14,826 nucleotides of DNA from Piscirickettsiaceae bacterium (GTDB lineage: Bacteria > Pseudomonadota > Gammaproteobacteria > Methylococcales > Cycloclasticaceae), in the NCBI GenBank assembly GCA_002401365.1, contig NVSW01000020.1, positions 1 through 14,826 of the forward strand, in the 5' to 3' direction. Under the pieces are notes generated by a model that saw only the letters and a list, made by a program, of their open reading frames with translations, did not search any database and was not told where the DNA came from. A program made the translations under genes and the position numbers. Positions 7,801 through 14,535 of this stretch are shown in pieces (positions within the stretch are counted from its first letter, which is position 1; each line of letters opens with the position of its first letter).

Positions 7801-8467
7801 CATCAGATAACAACGCATCTTCACCAAAACTAGCACAATCATGTAGTTCAGCCAGCTTAATTGGCTTCGCGCTCTTAGAAGACTGGCGTGTTAGCTCACA
7901 AGTGCCACGTTTAATAATATAATAATAATCCGCAGTGTCTCCTTGTTTGACAACCGTTTCACCAGGTTGAAAGGCTACCTCCTCCATTTTCATCATGACT
8001 TTTTGCAAGTTTGCGGCCGGCAGTCGTTGAAATACTGGGGATTGCAACATCGTTGCCATCCAATCACCACCCTCACTTGAGGGTTCGTCGACCGTATAAG
8101 TCGAGCTCACTTCTTTTGCTTTACCTTGATCTAATTTATTGGAAGGTACGCGTACAATTCGCAGTTTAGTCTTCGCCACGCCTTTCACCTTGCGGGGCAA
8201 TTGATGCGCAATTGCAAATCGTGCTGCTTCGGAGCCGGTGGCTATTGATTCCATTTCCATCTGACCAGCATACAAAGCAATGCTGCCGCTGATTAGGTAG
8301 ATAAATTCCTTTTTTTCATCGCCCTGATCAAATACCACGCTACCTTTTGCCACTTGCTCTAAACTTAGGCCATCGATTAACTCTTGAAAACGTTCGTCTG
8401 ATAACGTATTCAGCGGAATAAAGCGCCTTAAAATATCGAGATCTTTAGGTTTTAGAATTGCGCTCAT
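4820..8467 (-). CDS. Cyclic-nucleotide-binding/rhodanese protein with very long coiled-coil tail
   Basis: The 1215-residue product is, I infer, a ligand-responsive scaffold; no family name covers the whole protein. Residues about 18-110 form a first CNB-like domain with a degenerate phosphate-binding loop (PR at 91-92 kept, FGE lost). Residues about 143-255 form a second CNB domain with FGEDALLSDAPRNVTV (214-229), including the phosphate-contacting Arg225. Residues about 262-345 form a rhodanese domain with WLDVRE, GHIDDSINIP and the active-site loop CEEGRTS, catalytic Cys314. From about 380 to 1195 it is Glu/Lys/Gln/Leu-rich coiled coil, including two 56-residue tandem repeats (778-889). It ends in a basic tail, PKKKKGLWK. 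No DNA-binding, kinase or membrane domain is visible. ATG at 8467 lacks a clear SD; an in-frame stop lies about 25 nt upstream. The Rieske gene overlaps its 3' end. Confidence 0.85.
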   Translation of the reverse strand: MSAILKPKDLDILRRFIPLNTLSDERFQELIDGLSLEQVAKGSVVFDQGDEKKEFIYLISGSIALYAGQMEMESIATGSEAARFAIAHQLPRKVKGVAKTKLRIVRVPSNKLDQGKAKEVSSTYTVDEPSSEGGDWMATMLQSPVFQRLPAANLQKVMMKMEEVAFQPGETVVKQGDTADYYYIIKRGTCELTRQSSKSAKPIKLAELHDCASFGEDALLSDAPRNVTVTMKGEGQLLRLTKDDFITLVKEPVLQYLEYADAEKQAKEGAAWLDVREVDAYQNGHIDDSINIPFFSLRMKVSSLKHDQVQLLVCEEGRTSEAAAFLLLKFGFNAYILKGGMESLANAKKQDVEVESQTSHDTAPLVVEESGDEPLKEVSQVDLLEEARQQIANLEKLCAAINEEQNKISLERDAIQKDRDHQLELATVSQSSIALYKEQLETLETSQLKFKTTSENELKTVQKRVLELEALEGRFAKDQQQLKQVEQEKATIAEALQNERNKLAGVENDLLGNVAGMEDLQKQYEELQHLLTTKDEQIEQQNNELTKVQQNVLNTEQEVVERVSLVEEEREQLKIEKAALAAEIQPINEKLTVLETENSDLKEALDSIDNSEADVNEKLKSEIETLTFAKQQVDQLITELEDRYQTVYEESGTLKQELASQQKLLDEQAQETNGLQDQLIKVEELEKTNAIKLQDLSGKNKDLYVENKLLLEQSEQQQKTLSEVQAELINSQQKQSVQKEEHEVLVHELDNMDLALSTDYKEHAEALAERDRLSKELERLKSDEEESKRTAEKLNQANDDLQKELESSLAATVQAQAEIESVRGSHVELKGELDRLKGAEEESKCTAEKLNQSNNDLQQELESAQTVIEGIQAEIESVRVSNVSLKDELASSQQLLQDSQGTMEMLAVDKQSMEDSLKQQLTEIENQLILEKETASGAKKLLDEATSDVQNSSYSMQQLTDKIQQLSDEKEADMEKLSSLQESLTILEASLESSKEEKEKLELGLIEAKEATSMEANKIIALEGQLTEEKLTIEENVKLLTLSLQASQKEVGDLSLKLDSLLDVKAVVENENGSLEQKVALYEQNKQALTENIKMLESKLSQPEEKEESLVKIQSLEKQLNDARTALMDKEVELANIDSAVNDSNANEGSELLALKSELLLVREQTESDIKAMQEMLESSAKMNLALKKELLALQATAHQVADNEQPKKKKGLWK
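5801..6136 (-). repeat. Tandem 168-bp in-frame duplication within the coiled-coil region
   Basis: Two adjacent 168-bp units (6136-5969 and 5968-5801) encode 56 residues each. The first begins ERLKSDEEESK and the second DRLKGAEEESK. Aligned without gaps, 37 of 56 residues match by my count. TAEKLNQ, DLQ, ELES and AEIESVR are shared, and the middle is diverged. A 56-residue unit equals eight heptads, so the duplication keeps coiled-coil register. Confidence 0.85.
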
Positions 8468-8493
8468 GTATATTATTTCACTATCAATATATT

Positions 8494-8519
8494 AACTGTT
8501 TATATAGTGTAGAACAGTT
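8494..8519. promoter_or_regulatory. Inverted repeat (possible operator) upstream of the CNB-rhodanese gene
   Basis: AACTGTT (8494-8500) and AACAGTT (8513-8519) are exact reverse complements separated by 12 nt. The left arm and spacer overlap a minus-strand TATAAA (8504-8499), the best -10 candidate for the minus-strand gene starting at 8467. TTGTAC (8525-8520) could be its -35, but the spacing would be a short 15 nt. A regulator bound here could control that gene. The site is not a CRP-type TGTGA/TCACA palindrome. Confidence 0.3.
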
Positions 8520-8603
8520 GTACAAAACCGCTTGTTTCAAGACTAGCAATTAAACATTTTGCCAATTACATCACGTTATGTTTTTCGCTAGTGAAAGAAG
8601 CAT

Positions 8604-8633
8604 TTCAACCGAGCAATATTTTTCGGTTAGAAT
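8604..8633 (+). promoter_or_regulatory. Weak candidate promoter for the DUF6524-degQ-moaB-pepN-ogt operon
   Basis: TAGAAT (8628-8633, 5 of 6 consensus bases) lies 32 nt before the first gene of the plus-strand operon. The best -35 at 18 nt spacing is TTCAAC (8604-8609), which is poor. An inverted repeat, AACCGA (8607-8612) and TCGGTT (8623-8628), sits between and touches the -10, so the promoter may be regulated or may need an activator. Confidence 0.3.
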
Positions 8634-8665
8634 GTCAGGCAAACTAACTCAATAACAAGGAAAAA

Positions 8666-9088
8666 ATGTTGCGCGCAAACCGGTTCTCATGGGGAAATTT
8701 CATAATCCGTTTCATCATGGCTCTTGTCTTGGTTTTTGCCAGTTACAACCCAACTGGCTATTCATACTACGACTGGGCAATCAGACTGTTACCAGAAGTC
8801 TCCCCCGTTAAAGCCTTTGCCGGCATTGTGTTACTAATAGGCTGGATAATCTTCATACGCGCAACGTTACGTTCACTTGGCTTTATTGGAATTTTGTTAG
8901 CTGTTGCAATTTTTGGTACGCTTTTTTGGATGATTATTGATTGGGGGTTTGTTTCTGCCGGTAATATAGAAGCCGTCACCTACATCAGCCAAGTAATTTT
9001 ATGTTTCATCCTTGCCACTGGCATGTCTTGGTCACATATTCGCCGCAGAATGAGCGGCCAAGTTGATGCCGATGACGTTGATAATTAA
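8666..9088 (+). CDS. Small integral membrane protein, DUF6524-like
   Basis: This is a 140-residue inner-membrane protein of unknown function. It starts MLRANRFSWGNFIIRF and has about four hydrophobic segments (roughly 13-28, 48-66, 71-91 and 102-122), a conserved-looking ASYNPTGYSYYDW stretch (25-37) after the first, and a charged C-terminus, RRRMSGQVDADDVDN. The asparagine/glycine/tyrosine signature and topology match what I recall of the DUF6524 family; I cannot confirm this without a profile search. ATG at 8666 has AAGGA (8657-8661) at good spacing. It is the first gene of the plus-strand operon, with the periplasmic protease gene 13 nt downstream, which may hint at an envelope role. Confidence 0.8.
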   Translation: MLRANRFSWGNFIIRFIMALVLVFASYNPTGYSYYDWAIRLLPEVSPVKAFAGIVLLIGWIIFIRATLRSLGFIGILLAVAIFGTLFWMIIDWGFVSAGNIEAVTYISQVILCFILATGMSWSHIRRRMSGQVDADDVDN

Positions 9089-9101
9089 ACCTTTTTCTTC
9101 T

Positions 9102-10469
9102 ATGACAATAAATTTAAAACTTAAATTTCTGGCTGCTTTTATATTAATTTTCAGCAATATAAGCGTGTACGCAGCGTTACCTAGCTTTATTGGCAAAGAA
9201 CCGATTCCTAGCCTCGCTCCTATCCTAGAAAAAGTAACACCTGCCGTTGTTAATATTGCCACCAAAAATTCAATTCAAGAACGCGAAAACCCTCTGTTAC
9301 GCGACCCTTTCTTTCGACGTTTTTTTAGAACCCCCAACCAGAGCCACAAGCGTTCAACACAAAGCCTTGGCTCCGGCGTTATCGTTGATGCCGATAAAGG
9401 CTACATCATTACCAACCACCATGTCATTGATAAAGCCGATGAAATTACGGTAACCCTACGTGATGGAAGAGTTTTTACTGCTAACGTTGTGGGAAGCGAT
9501 CCCGAATCAGATGTCGCTGTTATTCAAATAGCAGCAAAGAATTTAACTCACATTAAAATAGCCGACTCAGAGCAACTTCGCGTGGGAGATTTTGTAGTCG
9601 CGATTGGCAACCCATTTGGGCTTGGCCAAACCGTTACGTCTGGCATTGTTAGTGCACTTGGCAGAACAGGGCTCGGCATAGAAGGGTATGAAGACTTTAT
9701 TCAAACGGATGCCTCTATTAACCCTGGAAATTCAGGGGGAGCACTGATTAACCTAAGAGGCGAGTTGATCGGCATCAATACAGCAATTATTGCGCCTGGC
9801 GGTGGTAATGTGGGCATAGGTTTTGCCATACCAAGCAATATGGCCGTGAGTTTAAAAGACCAACTCATCAAGTTTGGTGAAGTTAATCGAGGACAAATTG
9901 GTATTAACGTGCAAGACCTAACAGCTGATTTAGCCCAGGCATTTAATCTGCCACGCAACAGCGGCGTTATTATCAGTCAGGTGCAACAGGACTCTCCTGC
10001 TGAAAATGCAGGCTTACGCTCAGGGGACATCGTTTTGTCCGTAAATGGTCGATCAATAAAAAATAGCGCCGATTTACGCAATCGTCTTGGGCTCTTAAGT
10101 GTTGGAGACAAAGCAACTCTAAGCATTTTAAGAAATACTAAGAAAAAAACAATATTCTTAAAAATTGCCAAGAAAAGAATCGCAACCATTGATGGTAGCA
10201 GAGTCCATAAAAAGTTGGCTGGCATTACCTTGTCAAACCTTTCGAACCAAGATAAACAAGGATATCTTAAGTTCGGTGTAAAAATTATTCAAATTAAACC
10301 TAACTCAGCCGCTTGGAATGCCGGTCTACGCAAAGGTGATATTATTGCCATGGCCAACCGCGTCAGTATTAAAAGCATCATTGACTTAATAAGCGTAATC
10401 AAAGGACAATCGTCTTTATTGCTCAATATACAACGCCAAAATAGCGCTTTCTTCATTCTTATTCGTTAA
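9102..10469 (+). CDS. degQ: Periplasmic serine endoprotease of the HtrA/DegQ family
   Basis: This is an envelope quality-control protease that degrades or holds misfolded periplasmic proteins. From ATG 9102 the 455-residue product has a signal peptide (1-24, cleavage probably after SVYA), a trypsin-like domain with catalytic triad His107 (TNHHVID), Asp137 (ESDVAV) and Ser211 (NPGNSGGAL), and two PDZ domains (about 267-355 and 375-455). The first PDZ domain begins RGQIGINV and contains ENAGLRSGDIV. The second contains WNAGLRKGDIIA. The loop after the signal peptide is short, nearer DegQ than DegP, but the paralogues (DegP, DegQ, MucD) cannot be separated with certainty by eye. In-frame starts upstream (TTG 9063, ATG 9066, ATG 9072) overlap the preceding gene; 9102 gives the most normal signal peptide, though it lacks an SD. 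moaB follows after 6 nt. Confidence 0.92.
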   Translation: MTINLKLKFLAAFILIFSNISVYAALPSFIGKEPIPSLAPILEKVTPAVVNIATKNSIQERENPLLRDPFFRRFFRTPNQSHKRSTQSLGSGVIVDADKGYIITNHHVIDKADEITVTLRDGRVFTANVVGSDPESDVAVIQIAAKNLTHIKIADSEQLRVGDFVVAIGNPFGLGQTVTSGIVSALGRTGLGIEGYEDFIQTDASINPGNSGGALINLRGELIGINTAIIAPGGGNVGIGFAIPSNMAVSLKDQLIKFGEVNRGQIGINVQDLTADLAQAFNLPRNSGVIISQVQQDSPAENAGLRSGDIVLSVNGRSIKNSADLRNRLGLLSVGDKATLSILRNTKKKTIFLKIAKKRIATIDGSRVHKKLAGITLSNLSNQDKQGYLKFGVKIIQIKPNSAAWNAGLRKGDIIAMANRVSIKSIIDLISVIKGQSSLLLNIQRQNSAFFILIR

Positions 10470-10475
10470 TTCTTT

Positions 10476-11000
10476 ATGACTATTCAAAAACGCCAATTTA
10501 TCCCGCTTAATATTGCCATTATGGTGGTATCTGACTCACGTACCGAAGAAACGGACACCTCTGGAAAAACATTGGTTGATCGCTTAATAGAAACAGGTCA
10601 TCGGTGTGCAGAAAAAGCGATCGTAGCCGATGATATCTATCTTATTCGCGCAAAAATGTCAGCATGGATTGCCGACCCTACGATCAACGTCATTATATCT
10701 ACTGGGGGAACAGGCGTAACCGGGCGGGATGGAACACCCGAAGCCGTGCAGCCTTTATTGGACAAAGAGCTAAATGGTTTTGGTGAAGTATTCCGCGCAA
10801 TTTCTTACGAAGAAATAGGCACTTCAACAATCCAATCTCGTGCTATTGCCGGTGTCGCAAATGGCCATTATCTATTTTGTATTCCCGGCTCCTCGGGCGC
10901 TTGTCGTACTGCCTGGGATAGGTTGATAAAAGCCCAACTGGACTTCACTACGCGCCCTTGCAACCTCGTCGAAGTGATGCCTCGCCTACTAGAAAAATAG
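10476..11000 (+). CDS. moaB: Molybdenum cofactor biosynthesis protein MoaB (MogA-like fold)
   Basis: This 174-residue cytosolic protein belongs to the MoaB/MogA molybdopterin-binding family. MogA adenylylates molybdopterin before molybdenum insertion; MoaB's own step is less clear, and in some bacteria it substitutes for MogA. The family motifs are TGGTG (76-80) followed by GRDGTPEAV, GFGEVFRAISYEEIG (101-115), STIQSRAIAGVANG and the pterin-site PGSSGACRTAWD (137-148). Phrasing and length follow E. coli MoaB closely (DDTSG, TRPCN equivalents). No other molybdenum genes are nearby. It lies 6 nt after degQ with no visible SD at its ATG, so translation may depend on re-initiation. Confidence 0.93.
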   Translation: MTIQKRQFIPLNIAIMVVSDSRTEETDTSGKTLVDRLIETGHRCAEKAIVADDIYLIRAKMSAWIADPTINVIISTGGTGVTGRDGTPEAVQPLLDKELNGFGEVFRAISYEEIGTSTIQSRAIAGVANGHYLFCIPGSSGACRTAWDRLIKAQLDFTTRPCNLVEVMPRLLEK

Positions 11001-11005
11001 GCATT

Positions 11006-11380
11006 ATGCAAAAACCACCTTTTATTGCACTTGGCGCACTATTAGCATTTTTAGCCGTTGCACTCGGCGCATTCGGCGCCCATGGTTTAAAAAACACGCT
11101 GACGCCTGAGCAGCTTTCTGTTTACCATACCGCCGTTGATTACCACATGTGGCACAGCCTAGGCTTAATCGTTATTGGCATTTGCCTACAGCATAATAGC
11201 TCTTCTTTATTGAAAAAGTCTGGCTGGTTTATGTTCGCTGGCATTAGTATTTTTTCTGGCAGCTTATATGCACTCAGCCTAAGCGGTATAAAAATATTGG
11301 GTGCTATCACCCCTATTGGCGGTGTTCTTTTTTTAATCGCCTGGCTACTATTTGCCTACGCCTCGCTAAAACAAAATTAA
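11006..11380 (+). CDS. DUF423 family small membrane protein
   Basis: This is a 124-residue integral membrane protein of the DUF423 (YgdD/YwdK-like) family, function unknown. It shows the family's N-terminal pattern, a hydrophobic segment rich in small residues ending ALGAFGAHGLK (19-29), then LTPEQLSVYHTAVDYHMWHSLGL, with further membrane segments at about 47-62, 70-90 and 97-118. I chose ATG at 11006, 5 nt after moaB's stop. The frame is open upstream to 10958, but that would overlap moaB and add a polar, arginine-rich leader unlike the family. GG in AATAGGCATT is the only possible ribosome-binding support. Confidence 0.9.
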   Translation: MQKPPFIALGALLAFLAVALGAFGAHGLKNTLTPEQLSVYHTAVDYHMWHSLGLIVIGICLQHNSSSLLKKSGWFMFAGISIFSGSLYALSLSGIKILGAITPIGGVLFLIAWLLFAYASLKQN

Positions 11381-11387
11381 CACCCTT

Positions 11388-14018
11388 ATGTCTAACATTA
11401 AACAAAAAACTATTTATTTAAAGGACTATACCGTTCCTGAATTTCTAATTAGCCATACGGATTTACATTTTGAATTATCGAACAGCGACACTCAAGTTCG
11501 TTCCCTTCTTAAAATCCAGCGTAACCCTCTATGCAAAAAAAAGCAGCCTAGACTAGCCCTTACAGGAGAGGAGTTAACGCTTAAATCAATCTCACTTAAT
11601 GGTGAGACGTTAACAGCTGATCAATACACGCTAAATGATGAATCATTATCTATCGCCGTATTAGATAAAGAGTTCACCCTAGAAATCGTTAATAGTATAA
11701 ATCCTGCTCAAAATACCGCATTAAGCGGCCTATATGAGTCGAATGATATGCTGTGTACGCAATGTGAAGCTGAGGGCTTTAGGCGAATCACCTGGTTTTT
11801 GGACAGACCGGATGTAATGTCAATATTTAGCGTCACGATTGAAGCAGATAAAGACAAATACCCGATTTTATTATCTAATGGTAACCGTGTTAAACATGGC
11901 AATTTGGCCAATGGCAAGCATTGGGCTAAGTGGCACGACCCATTCCCAAAACCAGCGTATCTATTCGCCCTAGTAGCCGGTAATTTAGCGTGTTTAAAAG
12001 ATAACTTTACAACGTGTTCAGGACGGGATGTCACCCTAGAAATATACGTTGAAGAGCATGACCTTGATAAAACTCAACACGCCATGCAATCACTAAAAAA
12101 CGCCATGAGCTGGGACGAAAAAGCGTTTGGCCGCGAATATGATCTCGACCTTTACATGATTGTAGCGGTAAGCCACTTCAACATGGGCGCGATGGAAAAC
12201 AAAGGTCTTAATATCTTTAATACCAAGTATGTATTAGCCAGTAAAGAAACCGCCACAGATACCGATTATGAAAATATTGAAGCCGTTATCGGTCATGAAT
12301 ACTTCCACAACTGGTCAGGCAATCGCGTTACCTGTCGTGACTGGTTTCAACTCAGCTTAAAAGAAGGTTTTACTGTTTTTCGTGACCAACAATTTACCGC
12401 CCACCAAACATCAGACGCGGTAAAACGCATCAAAGATGTCAATATGCTCCGTACACATCAATTTGCCGAAGATGCAGGGCCGTTGTCTCATCCTATTCGC
12501 CCCGACTCATTTGTCGAAATCAACAATTTCTACACCCTCACTATTTATGAAAAAGGGGCCGAAGTTGTTCGCATGCTATATACCCTATTAGGTGAAGCAG
12601 GCTTTAGAAAAGGCTGTGATTTGTATTTTTCACGACATGACGGTCAAGCAGTAACAACCGAAGACTTTGTGCGAGCATTAGAAGATGCAAACGACGTAGA
12701 CTTTAGCCAATTCAAGCGTTGGTATAGCCAAGCTGGCACACCAACTGTCGAGGTAAGTAGCCACTACGATGCAGAACAAAAAACCTACAGACTTGATTTT
12801 AAACAATATTGTGAATCCTCAGCGACCCAACCCAACAACGCAGCACTTCATATCCCAATAAGTTTTGGCTTGTTAGACGACGCGGGAGAACCAATAAAAT
12901 TAGCTCGCAAAAACACATCTTCCCTACTCGAACTAACAGAGGCCAGTCAAAGTTTTACGTTTGAACAGGTTCCAAGCGAACCCACTCCCTCCTTACTACG
13001 TCATTTTTCTGCACCTGTAAAACTAAAACAAAAGCTATCGATTGAACAACATATTTTGCTTTTTCAGCATGATAGTGACCCATTTAACCGTTGGGAAGCA
13101 GGGCAAAACTGTTTAACTAACATCATCTTTAACACTGTTAACGCCATTCAAAAAAAGCAAACACCCGCGCCACTACCTTCATCAATTAAGAATGCTTTTC
13201 GTGCTGTCCTCCAACAACCGCTCGATGATTTAGCATACCAAACATTGTTGCTTAGCCTTCCTTCAAAAGCATACTTGGCCGAACAAATGAACGTCGTTGA
13301 TATTGAGGCACTATTTCAAGCACATAAATTTATAAAGAGGTCACTGGCCAGCTCGCTTAAAGAGCTTTGGTTATTAAACTATCATAATAATCATGTAGAA
13401 GGCGCTGGTGCCAGCGCACAAGATATCGCCCAACGCTCATTTAAGAACCTATGTTTAGGTTATTTAATGGCCTTACAAGATGAGGTTAATATTGAATTAT
13501 GCTCACAGCAATTTGATAGGGCACAAAATATGACTGACCAAATTGCCGCTCTAGGTGAGTTAAGCCATCTTAAAAATAGCATCAGTCAACCTTATTTCGA
13601 AACATTTTATAACCAATGGAAACAAGAAGACTTGGTTATCGACAAATGGTTCAGCCTGCAAGCTTGCTCAGAAAAGCTTAATGCATTAGACGATGTAAAA
13701 CGGCTTCTACAGCACCCAGATTTCGACTATAAAATACCCAACCGAGTACGCAGCGTTATTGGTGCATTCGCTACTGCTAACCCATTAAATTTCAATGCAA
13801 TCGATGGTGATGGCTACCGTTTTATAGCAAGTAATATTATCAAGCTTGACGATACCAACCCACAAATTGCTGCTCGTTTAGCGAGCTCGCTGAGTCACTG
13901 GAAAAAATTCGACGACGACCGCCAATTACTGATAAAACAACAGCTTAAACGGATTCAATCACATCGTTCAATATCGAAGGACCTATTAGAGATTGTTACG
14001 CGTAGTTTGAACAATTAG
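11388..14018 (+). CDS. pepN: Aminopeptidase N (M1 family zinc metallopeptidase)
   Basis: PepN removes N-terminal residues from peptides in the cytosol, the main late step in recycling protein fragments. The 876-residue product is close to E. coli PepN (870). It has an N-terminal beta domain (about 1-195), then the thermolysin-like catalytic domain with the exopeptidase motif GAMENKG (267-273) and the zinc site HEYFH (303-307), with third ligand Glu326 in SLKEGFTV, 18 residues after the second His. A beta domain and the long alpha-helical C-terminal domain follow to the end (RSLNN). There is no signal peptide. ATG at 11388 lies 7 nt after the DUF423 gene and has no SD. Nothing appears truncated. 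Confidence 0.97.
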   Translation: MSNIKQKTIYLKDYTVPEFLISHTDLHFELSNSDTQVRSLLKIQRNPLCKKKQPRLALTGEELTLKSISLNGETLTADQYTLNDESLSIAVLDKEFTLEIVNSINPAQNTALSGLYESNDMLCTQCEAEGFRRITWFLDRPDVMSIFSVTIEADKDKYPILLSNGNRVKHGNLANGKHWAKWHDPFPKPAYLFALVAGNLACLKDNFTTCSGRDVTLEIYVEEHDLDKTQHAMQSLKNAMSWDEKAFGREYDLDLYMIVAVSHFNMGAMENKGLNIFNTKYVLASKETATDTDYENIEAVIGHEYFHNWSGNRVTCRDWFQLSLKEGFTVFRDQQFTAHQTSDAVKRIKDVNMLRTHQFAEDAGPLSHPIRPDSFVEINNFYTLTIYEKGAEVVRMLYTLLGEAGFRKGCDLYFSRHDGQAVTTEDFVRALEDANDVDFSQFKRWYSQAGTPTVEVSSHYDAEQKTYRLDFKQYCESSATQPNNAALHIPISFGLLDDAGEPIKLARKNTSSLLELTEASQSFTFEQVPSEPTPSLLRHFSAPVKLKQKLSIEQHILLFQHDSDPFNRWEAGQNCLTNIIFNTVNAIQKKQTPAPLPSSIKNAFRAVLQQPLDDLAYQTLLLSLPSKAYLAEQMNVVDIEALFQAHKFIKRSLASSLKELWLLNYHNNHVEGAGASAQDIAQRSFKNLCLGYLMALQDEVNIELCSQQFDRAQNMTDQIAALGELSHLKNSISQPYFETFYNQWKQEDLVIDKWFSLQACSEKLNALDDVKRLLQHPDFDYKIPNRVRSVIGAFATANPLNFNAIDGDGYRFIASNIIKLDDTNPQIAARLASSLSHWKKFDDDRQLLIKQQLKRIQSHRSISKDLLEIVTRSLNN

Positions 14019-14025
14019 TTGAATA

Positions 14026-14532
14026 ATGCAAACAATCAGCACTCATTCATACAAAACGCCCTACGGAGAGCTTTTATTAGGCTCGTTTAACGAACAGCTA
14101 TGCTTATGTGATTGGACATATAGAAAAATGCGCTCAACTATCGACAAACGAATTCAAACCGGCTTAGATGCTACATATGTTGACCGACCTTGTGATCTAT
14201 TAGAGGTCGCTAGACGACAGCTTGATGAATATTTTCAACAAAAGCGGCGCCAGTTTGATTTGCCTCTGAAAATGATAGGAACTAATTTTCAACAATCTGT
14301 TTGGCACGCTCTGTTGAACATTCCTTATGGCTCAACAAGTTCATACCTCGAACTAGCTAATACGCTAAACAAGAAACTGGCCGTACGCGCTGTTGCCAGC
14401 GCAAATGGAGCTAATGCCATGAGCATTATTATTCCTTGTCATCGGGTTATCGGTAGCAACGGCGAATTGACTGGCTATGCTGGGGGCCTACCAACAAAAA
14501 AGCGTTTGCTGCAACTTGAGCGACACGAATGA
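14026..14532 (+). CDS. ogt: Methylated-DNA--[protein]-cysteine S-methyltransferase (Ogt type)
   Basis: This suicide repair protein transfers the alkyl group from O6-alkylguanine (and O4-alkylthymine) in DNA to its own cysteine. The 168-residue product has the N-terminal ribonuclease-like domain (about 1-82) and the C-terminal ATase domain with FQQSVWHALLNIPYGSTSSY (88-107), the DNA-inserting Arg of AVRAV (Arg121), the hinge ANGAN (126-130), acceptor Cys138 in IPCHRVIG, and GELTGYAGGLPTKKRLL. Length is near E. coli Ogt. In the segment before the Cys it reads NAMSIII where many members have NP at the first two positions, a mild variant. ATG is 7 nt after pepN without an SD. It ends 3 nt before the convergent NUDIX gene, with no terminator between them. 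Confidence 0.95.
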   Translation: MQTISTHSYKTPYGELLLGSFNEQLCLCDWTYRKMRSTIDKRIQTGLDATYVDRPCDLLEVARRQLDEYFQQKRRQFDLPLKMIGTNFQQSVWHALLNIPYGSTSSYLELANTLNKKLAVRAVASANGANAMSIIIPCHRVIGSNGELTGYAGGLPTKKRLLQLERHE

Positions 14533-14535
14533 TAT

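Noticed and set aside
4870..7930. Several plus-strand open frames of 60-85 codons opposite the coiled-coil gene
   Set aside because: They are compositionally mirror images of Glu/Gln/Leu-rich coding sequence, have no SD or recognisable domain, and lie wholly within a well-supported gene.
8468..8665. CRP/FNR-type binding site, suspected because the neighbouring gene encodes CNB domains
   Set aside because: No TGTGA-N6-TCACA or TTGAT-N4-ATCAA palindrome is present; the repeats seen there are of other sequence.
9063..9101. Upstream starts (TTG 9063, ATG 9066, ATG 9072) for degQ
   Set aside because: They overlap the end of the DUF6524-like gene and put 10-13 extra residues before the signal peptide. 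They remain possible since no start here has an SD.
10958..11005. Upstream extension of the DUF423 gene
   Set aside because: It would overlap the last 43 bases of moaB and add a polar arginine-rich leader absent from the family.
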